This document shows positions 29,705 to 35,026 of a stretch of DNA of 35,026 bases, piece after piece. The position numbers and the translations under genes were made by a program. Location: contig DAIDHK010000002.1 of assembly GCA_027459725.1 (NCBI GenBank), positions 169,866 through 204,891 on the forward strand, in the 5' to 3' direction. The notes beneath the pieces were generated by a model. That model searched no databases, had not been told where the DNA came from, and worked only from the letters and a program-made list of their open reading frames with translations. Each line of letters begins with the position of its first letter. Positions within the stretch are counted from its first letter, which is position 1. Origin of the DNA: Candidatus Levyibacteriota bacterium. GTDB taxonomy: Bacteria > Patescibacteriota > Microgenomatia > Levybacterales > UBA12049.

Positions 29705-30277
29705 ATGAAAAAGGGTGAGTTGATTGCAAAAATTCAAAAAACCATAGAAGAAATACCAGTTTTTGAATGGTCTAAAGATCGTGCAATAGAATTTATACGA
29801 GAAAAACAAGCAGAGAAACCGGGTGAGGAGCTTCGTGTTACCTATGAAATTGCCGTTAATACAACGGCGTGGCATATTCCTGTTAAAAATGACTCTATTG
29901 ATGAAGCTGTTGAAAGATTAAATCAACTTCCAATTTTTGAAAAATACTATTTATTTGTCTATACGCAATATGAACACTATCTAAGTGATAACGCAAGTCA
30001 AAATGGAGCTGATAAAAATGATATAGAGCTTTTGCGTTACAGAATTGTCAGAAACGTACTTGTTCATAACAATAAAATAGTTTTGCAAAGAGACATAGAT
30101 GAATTTGATCGACTCGCAAAACAATACAATCCAACACTAACTGAAAATGATCTAATGCAAAAGTTTAACTACAGAGCAAACGCTGAGCTTTCTCTCTTAG
30201 AATTTGGACCAGACATGTTATTGAGGTTCAAGAACTTATTGGAAACCGTTATTCCGGATGAAGATATTCCTGAATGA
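29705..30277 (+). CDS. HEPN-like protein with canonical RNxxxH
   Basis: ELLRYRIVRNVLVHNNKIV; TATAAT at 29692-29697. Confidence 0.65.
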   Translation: MKKGELIAKIQKTIEEIPVFEWSKDRAIEFIREKQAEKPGEELRVTYEIAVNTTAWHIPVKNDSIDEAVERLNQLPIFEKYYLFVYTQYEHYLSDNASQNGADKNDIELLRYRIVRNVLVHNNKIVLQRDIDEFDRLAKQYNPTLTENDLMQKFNYRANAELSLLEFGPDMLLRFKNLLETVIPDEDIPE

Positions 30278-30995
30278 GAAGTTGTATATTGTCAACTATT
30301 GCATCAGCTTTAGGAAATACTTTACTAAATGCGCTTCTTACCATCTGATGGTCGCTTGCTTGCTTTCCAAATCTGTAGGTACTTAAAGCATCTTGATAAT
30401 CTTTAGAGACTGAAACTATTTTTTCGTATATGTTCCTTGGAATAGACGGTGCGTTTCGTATGGTGTAGTTATGCAATTCTTGTGACGCAACTTCTGCATT
30501 TGATAGTTTGTACCACATTGCTTTTTCTTCGTAGGTTTTTTTTCTTTCTGGCAAAGAGGTTATTGCGAGTATGGCATCTCTATCATCCTCATCAAATCCT
30601 TGTTTCTCTAGTAGAGTTGTGAGTCTTTTGTTGCTATAAGTTGTAATATCGGGGAATTTTTGTAGAGCTGACATTAGGTCATGTATTATTCCCTCCGCAT
30701 CTTTTAATTTTTCCCATATGGTATTTAGGACTTCGAACTCTTTTTCTTGCTGCTTAGTACTTCTTGCTAACAAAGCACCTGTTTTTACTTTGAATAACTC
30801 TAAATCCTTGGCAAGCGTATTTTTATAACTCTCCAAGTCTTTTGAAAACCTGTTACTAATTATTTGGTCAACCCAGCCTTCACCAATTTTCTTAATCCAT
30901 ATAAAAAATCCTAATACAACTCCGCTCCACGTCAATCCAAGAGTTGATACTAACAAAATCCAATAATGAGAAATAAAATCAAATACACCTTTCAT
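30249..30995 (-). CDS. Membrane-anchored coiled-coil hypothetical protein
   Basis: WILLVSTLGLTWSGVVLGFFIWI TM segment then long charged helix; start MKGVFDFIS. Confidence 0.75.
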   Translation of the reverse strand: MKGVFDFISHYWILLVSTLGLTWSGVVLGFFIWIKKIGEGWVDQIISNRFSKDLESYKNTLAKDLELFKVKTGALLARSTKQQEKEFEVLNTIWEKLKDAEGIIHDLMSALQKFPDITTYSNKRLTTLLEKQGFDEDDRDAILAITSLPERKKTYEEKAMWYKLSNAEVASQELHNYTIRNAPSIPRNIYEKIVSVSKDYQDALSTYRFGKQASDHQMVRSAFSKVFPKADAIVDNIQLLIQEYLHPE

Positions 30996-30997
30996 AT

Positions 30998-31537
30998 TTA
31001 TAATGTAGAAGCCGTCCATTCCTGTCCCTTCATGCATTGTCCAGCATTACAGTAAACTTTATTTTCAGAAATTCTTGTTATCTCTCTTATACCTTTTTCG
31101 TCTTTTGTTTCCTCAAAGCGGTTTTGGATATATCTTAAAGCAAACTTTTCTGCTCCCTGTTCACTACCTGGCAAATGAGCGAAATCTTCGAGGTATTCAT
31201 AGGTAACCCAAACATAGTATTCGGTAAATTTATTTTCAGGTCCAAAGGGAATAACTAGGCGCTCTTTCCCTGTCGTATCATAAAAACTCACAATTATTCT
31301 CCATACGTCCACTCCTTGTGCTGCTTGATGGGCGTGGGTAACAACTGCGCGTAAACCCTTTGTCAAAAGAACTTCGAGATTTCGTGATACGAGTGCATCA
31401 AGGTCTTCGAAACGAAATCGTACTGCTCGCTCTAGGGTGTATGTATGCAATTCTCCTTTTTCAACATACCGTTTGACCGTTTCCGGTGATACGCCAAGAT
31501 AGACTGCTGCTTCATCAAGAGTTAAGTATTTTTGCAT
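30998..31537 (-). CDS. Excisionase/MerR-type HTH protein with uncharacterised C-terminal domain
   Basis: MQKYLTLDEAAVYLGVSPETVKRYVEKGELHTYTLERAVRFRFEDLDAL. Confidence 0.85.
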   Translation of the reverse strand: MQKYLTLDEAAVYLGVSPETVKRYVEKGELHTYTLERAVRFRFEDLDALVSRNLEVLLTKGLRAVVTHAHQAAQGVDVWRIIVSFYDTTGKERLVIPFGPENKFTEYYVWVTYEYLEDFAHLPGSEQGAEKFALRYIQNRFEETKDEKGIREITRISENKVYCNAGQCMKGQEWTASTL

Positions 31538-31614
31538 GTTATGATTATATCAAATAAGTGGGCAATGTAAAGGTATTAAAAGGGTAAGGGTAGGAGTAAG
31601 GTGACTAATCATAA

Positions 31615-32604
31615 CTAACTTATTTTTTTTACTATTTCTTCATACTCTGGTGTAGGCACAGCGTTACCCGGAAGTATGACCTTCATCGGGTAAGGAAAAT
31701 ATCCATCAACTGCTTGCCAAATTTCTTGACCTTCCAATGGATAATCTTTTATTAGTCTTTCATAAAAGTTTTCAGGGTTTTCAGTTGAAATAATGTAAAT
31801 TTTCATATTACTACCTTTCCTTTCACTCGTTCCATGAAGTGCTTCGTAGATGATTTTGTTAATATAATCATCTCTAAAGCTGTAACCATAAACGACTAAC
31901 TTTATATTTTCTTGAGCTACTGCGGAAGCAAAAAGTTCTCTATACCAGTTAAGTAAAGGTATGGTTTGAATAATTTCAGGCTTGTTTATTCCAATAACTT
32001 TCGCGTTTGAACCATCCTGAGTTTTCCAATTCAATGAACCATGTAACTTAATAAAGCCAAACTTCTCTTTTTCAAATTGGGTTTTGTATTCTTCTAATTC
32101 TGCTGCATTTGGAAGTATTTTTTCTGTTTTGAAATCATTTGCGTTGATATTTCCAGGAGTACCTGCATATTCCATAGACTTTGGGACCAGAGGTTGTCTA
32201 TTGGAATGCTTTTCAAAAAATAAATCCTGATTTAAGGAAAAACAAGCTCCAAAACCTCCGCTACCATCATTTACGAACAGATTTATAAATTCTGTTAGAG
32301 AGCTGGGATTGACGTCAACTGTACTCCAATTTTGTGATAACAGTTTGTCATTCATATTTTGATAGGCTTCTTGGATTACCTTTTCAAGAACTTCAAATTG
32401 TTCTTTCTTTGCTTCTTTTTGAGTATAAAAATTAGAATATGCATTTTCAAAATTAAATTGCTTTTTTAATTCTAGCTTCACATCGCCAGCACCATCTAAC
32501 AAAGGATTATTAAATATCTTTACCCACATATCCCTTGCGAGTAGTCCACCAAAATTCGCAGAGAAGCCAGCTCCTATGAGCAAAATTTTTTTGTTGAATT
32601 GCAT
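31615..32604 (-). CDS. SIR2-like domain protein, putative NAD-consuming defence effector
   Basis: KKILLIGAGFSANFGGLLARDMW, FIKLHGSLNWK, LVVYGYSFRDDYINKIIYEAL; start at MQFNKK, 6 nt from TATAAT. Confidence 0.85.
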   Translation of the reverse strand: MQFNKKILLIGAGFSANFGGLLARDMWVKIFNNPLLDGAGDVKLELKKQFNFENAYSNFYTQKEAKKEQFEVLEKVIQEAYQNMNDKLLSQNWSTVDVNPSSLTEFINLFVNDGSGGFGACFSLNQDLFFEKHSNRQPLVPKSMEYAGTPGNINANDFKTEKILPNAAELEEYKTQFEKEKFGFIKLHGSLNWKTQDGSNAKVIGINKPEIIQTIPLLNWYRELFASAVAQENIKLVVYGYSFRDDYINKIIYEALHGTSERKGSNMKIYIISTENPENFYERLIKDYPLEGQEIWQAVDGYFPYPMKVILPGNAVPTPEYEEIVKKIS

Positions 32605-32840
32605 AATTGTATTATAGCAGCCACAAAGCAGATGTATAATATAGGTGTGGTAAATTACGCCCCCACTCAATGGAGAATAAAGCTAGCAGCTAGCCTCACC
32701 AATACCCATAAATTTTTCCATTTGTAGCCATTTTAATATAGGATATGCGTCCTTTTTTACCCTTCACCTTTATTATATCAATCTGCATCTAAGTTTTACA
32801 GAATTGTAAAAAAAATTAAAGTCGCTAAAATTTTATTGTT

Positions 32841-33026
32841 ATGGACGAGATTGATATTGAGAAAGCGAAAGTAATTCTAGGAGATATAGCAAAAAAGATG
32901 AACGATGACCAATTAAAAGATACATGTGTGGAAGCACAATATCTTGTTGAATCATGGCTGGATGATTATGAACGCTCAATCTTTGAAGGCAAAACCTTAC
33001 GAGAATTATTAGGAGAAAGTATATGA
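32841..33026 (+). CDS. Small acidic protein translationally coupled to recombinase 2
   Basis: 61-aa ORF; stop overlaps recombinase ATG (ATGA). Confidence 0.75.
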   Translation: MDEIDIEKAKVILGDIAKKMNDDQLKDTCVEAQYLVESWLDDYERSIFEGKTLRELLGESI

Positions 33027-34477
33027 GAAGTATTCATAAACGAGCTGTACTTTATCTTCGAGTTTCGACAGAAGAACAACTTGATAATTTCTCGCTAGCA
33101 ACACAGGAAAACATTTGTAGAAAGGAGGCTGATAAGCGTGGATACTCCATTGAGAAAATTTTTAAGGAAGAAGGTAAATCAGCAAAGACTATTGCTGGCA
33201 GACCTACACTCATAAAATTACTTGAGTATTGCCGTAAAAATAAAAGAAGAATAGGAGCGTTAATTGTCTACCGACTGGACAGATTATCAAGACAAACTGG
33301 CGACTATCTAGCAATTAGAAAAAAGCTAACTGATATTGGCATTACCATAATTTCAACTGCTGAACCAACAGGAGAATCCCCTACAGAAAAGCTTATTGAA
33401 ACTATTTTGGCTGGCTTTGCTCAACTCGATAATGATATTAGAGCCGAAAGATCAAGAAATGGTATGTACACAAGGTTTATGTCGGGTCTGCCAAATGGCA
33501 ATCCTCCGCCTGGCTACTTGATGGTAAATGGCTATGTAGTAAAAGATGTGAATATCTTCGATCAGCTTAAAAAAGCATGGGATATTATGGCAACAGGTAC
33601 AAAAAGCTCAAGAGAAATGGCAGAGATATTAGACAGCTACAGACTTAAAAGTGGAAAAACAGGCAGGATATACAAATTCACCAAAAAAAATATCTTTCGG
33701 ATTTTTAGAAATAAGTATTATATGGGTGTCATTGTTTCAAAAACCTACCAAAAAGAAGTGCTAGCACAACATGTGCCGATGGTGAGTAAAGAATTGTTCG
33801 ATAAGGTACAAGAAATTGTTGATGGAAGAAATCATAATAAAGCTGAGATTGTCTTACGGAATAGGAATAATGAAGATTTTCCCTTACGCAGATTTGTTAA
33901 GTGCAAAAAGTGTAACCTTGCTTTCTCAGGCAGTTGGAGTAGAGGCAGAGGCGGAAGATATGCCTACTATCATTGTAGGGCAAGATGCAAAAACGCCAAT
34001 GTTAAAATAATGGATATGCACACATCTTTTACTAAGCTTCTTAAAGCAAAGGTAGTAGCACAAGAATATACGGCTTTTTATATGTCTTTTTTTGAAAGCA
34101 TGTACGAGAAAAGACTGACGAGAATAAAACAAAAACAAATACGGACAGCTTCGCAAATTCATAAATTGAGAGATTTACGACAAACACTCATTGAAAAGAA
34201 TCTCTCTGGTATTTATTCAGATGCGGATTTCAAAGAACAGCTAGGCTTGATTGAAGAACAGTTACAAAATATGGCAATCATCAGTAAAGAAGCCTCTCTA
34301 AACAAGTACGCAAAAGACAATGCAAAAGCGTATATCGAGAAGATAGTAACTGATTTACCCAAAGCATACGAGGCATGTGATATTAGGCAGAAGCGTACTC
34401 TCATTAGCCTACTATTTCCTAGAGGCTTAATCTGGAATTATCCAGGGTTAACTGTTAGAAATGAAAATAGCTCATAG
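33023..34477 (+). CDS. Large serine recombinase 2
   Basis: KRAVLYLRVSTEEQLDNFSLATQE, VYRLDRLSR, recombinase domain, zinc ribbon CKKCNLAFSGSWSRGRGGRYAYYHC. Confidence 0.95.
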   Translation: MRSIHKRAVLYLRVSTEEQLDNFSLATQENICRKEADKRGYSIEKIFKEEGKSAKTIAGRPTLIKLLEYCRKNKRRIGALIVYRLDRLSRQTGDYLAIRKKLTDIGITIISTAEPTGESPTEKLIETILAGFAQLDNDIRAERSRNGMYTRFMSGLPNGNPPPGYLMVNGYVVKDVNIFDQLKKAWDIMATGTKSSREMAEILDSYRLKSGKTGRIYKFTKKNIFRIFRNKYYMGVIVSKTYQKEVLAQHVPMVSKELFDKVQEIVDGRNHNKAEIVLRNRNNEDFPLRRFVKCKKCNLAFSGSWSRGRGGRYAYYHCRARCKNANVKIMDMHTSFTKLLKAKVVAQEYTAFYMSFFESMYEKRLTRIKQKQIRTASQIHKLRDLRQTLIEKNLSGIYSDADFKEQLGLIEEQLQNMAIISKEASLNKYAKDNAKAYIEKIVTDLPKAYEACDIRQKRTLISLLFPRGLIWNYPGLTVRNENSS

Positions 34478-34484
34478 CTTTGTC

Positions 34485-34628
34485 TTAGGAGAAAGCTAAC
34501 AAAGGAGCATTTTGCAGTATTTTGATTTCTTCCCATCGTTGCCTTATCAAATCAACCTGAATTGTGTCTTCAAATGCCTTCACAATCTTCTCAAGTGAGG
34601 TTATAATAACGTCAGAACTCGGCAGCAT
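34485..34628 (-). CDS. Possible micro-protein (47 aa)
   Basis: MLPSSDVIITSLEKIVKAFEDTIQVDLIRQRWEEIKILQNAPLLAFS*. Confidence 0.4.
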   Translation of the reverse strand: MLPSSDVIITSLEKIVKAFEDTIQVDLIRQRWEEIKILQNAPLLAFS

Positions 34629-34672
34629 TACTAGAGAAGCGTAAGAAGCCTAACAAAAACGGCAGTTAGAGA

Positions 34673-35026
34673 TTAAAAAAACGTTGGTATAGCAACGTCA
34701 AGTTTTTTAGTCATACTTACCCCAGTTTTCCCATTTAAGTATCTAAATTTACCTTTGCAATCAGTGAATTTTGTTAATCTTCTCTTAAGGATATATCCGT
34801 TGAACCATAACTTAGCATGAGTAAGTGATTGAAACGAACGGAGTGAGAAAAGTCTTGCTTCAAGATGCCCGTTGAGTTCTTCAATCATATTAGAAGTAAT
34901 CGGTGCTTGCGGGAAACCACGATACGCAAGCAGTTCTGGTTTGTACTTCTCAATGTTAGTTAAGACGGATAAGCAGATAGGATCATGATGATAATTCTTG
35001 TAAAGAGCAAATAGTTTTTTGTTTAT
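34673..35026 (-). CDS. Transposase C-terminal part; gene truncated by window end
   Basis: Frame open to 35026: INKKLFALYKNYHHDP...APITSNMIEELNGHLEARLFSLRSFQSLTHAKLWFNGYILKRRLTKFTDCKGKFRYLNGKTG. Confidence 0.75.
   Translation of the reverse strand: MNKKLFALYKNYHHDPICLSVLTNIEKYKPELLAYRGFPQAPITSNMIEELNGHLEARLFSLRSFQSLTHAKLWFNGYILKRRLTKFTDCKGKFRYLNGKTGVSMTKKLDVAIPTFF
34674..34698 (-). terminator. Intrinsic terminator overlapping the transposase stop
   Basis: ACGTTG-CTATAC-CAACGT followed by TTTTTT on the minus strand. Confidence 0.7.

Noticed and set aside
32692-32704. GCTAGCAGCTAGC between SIR2 and recombinase 2 considered as an att core
   Set aside because: Short near-palindrome with no second copy seen in the window; not enough to call an attachment site.
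1-35026. CRISPR arrays, rRNA genes, or recoded UGA
   Set aside because: No repeat-spacer pattern or rRNA seen; long ORFs are intact under the standard bacterial code with TGA used as stop (e.g. 10864).

Overview
Window of about 35 kb from a compact, AT-rich bacterial genome. Gene content and style suggest a CPR/Patescibacteria-like host, which is inference only. Two parts are visible. (1) About 1-14.8 kb is chromosomal: PAS/GAF histidine kinase (5' truncated), receiver-only response regulators, OmpR-type regulator, second GAF histidine kinase coupled to a P-loop protein, SAM methyltransferase, MurI, RRM RNA-binding protein, Lon protease with a CIRCE-like operator, KGG-repeat protein, DsbA-like oxidoreductase, FKBP isomerase and tRNA-Gln(CTG). 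(2) About 14.8 kb to the window end is a putative integrative element abutting the tRNA. It carries a large serine recombinase whose 3' end is read antisense through the tRNA; a Ser->Ala resolvase-domain protein; tandem Zn-ribbon micro-proteins; a phage-O/DnaC-like replication module; a DUF5659-like protein; an XRE regulator; a complete type I R-M operon (hsdR-hsdM-hsdS); two RNxxxH HEPN-like proteins; a DUF5677-like protein; an HTH plus membrane coiled-coil pair; a SIR2-like protein; a second large serine recombinase; and a transposase fragment. Main leads: the hsdRMS-linked HEPN gene (PrrC/RloC-like logic), the catalytic-Ser-lacking resolvase set, the recombinase/tRNA antisense fusion, and a recurrent -10 box 6-10 nt from start codons suggesting leaderless transcripts. 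All assignments were made by eye from motifs; no database search was run.
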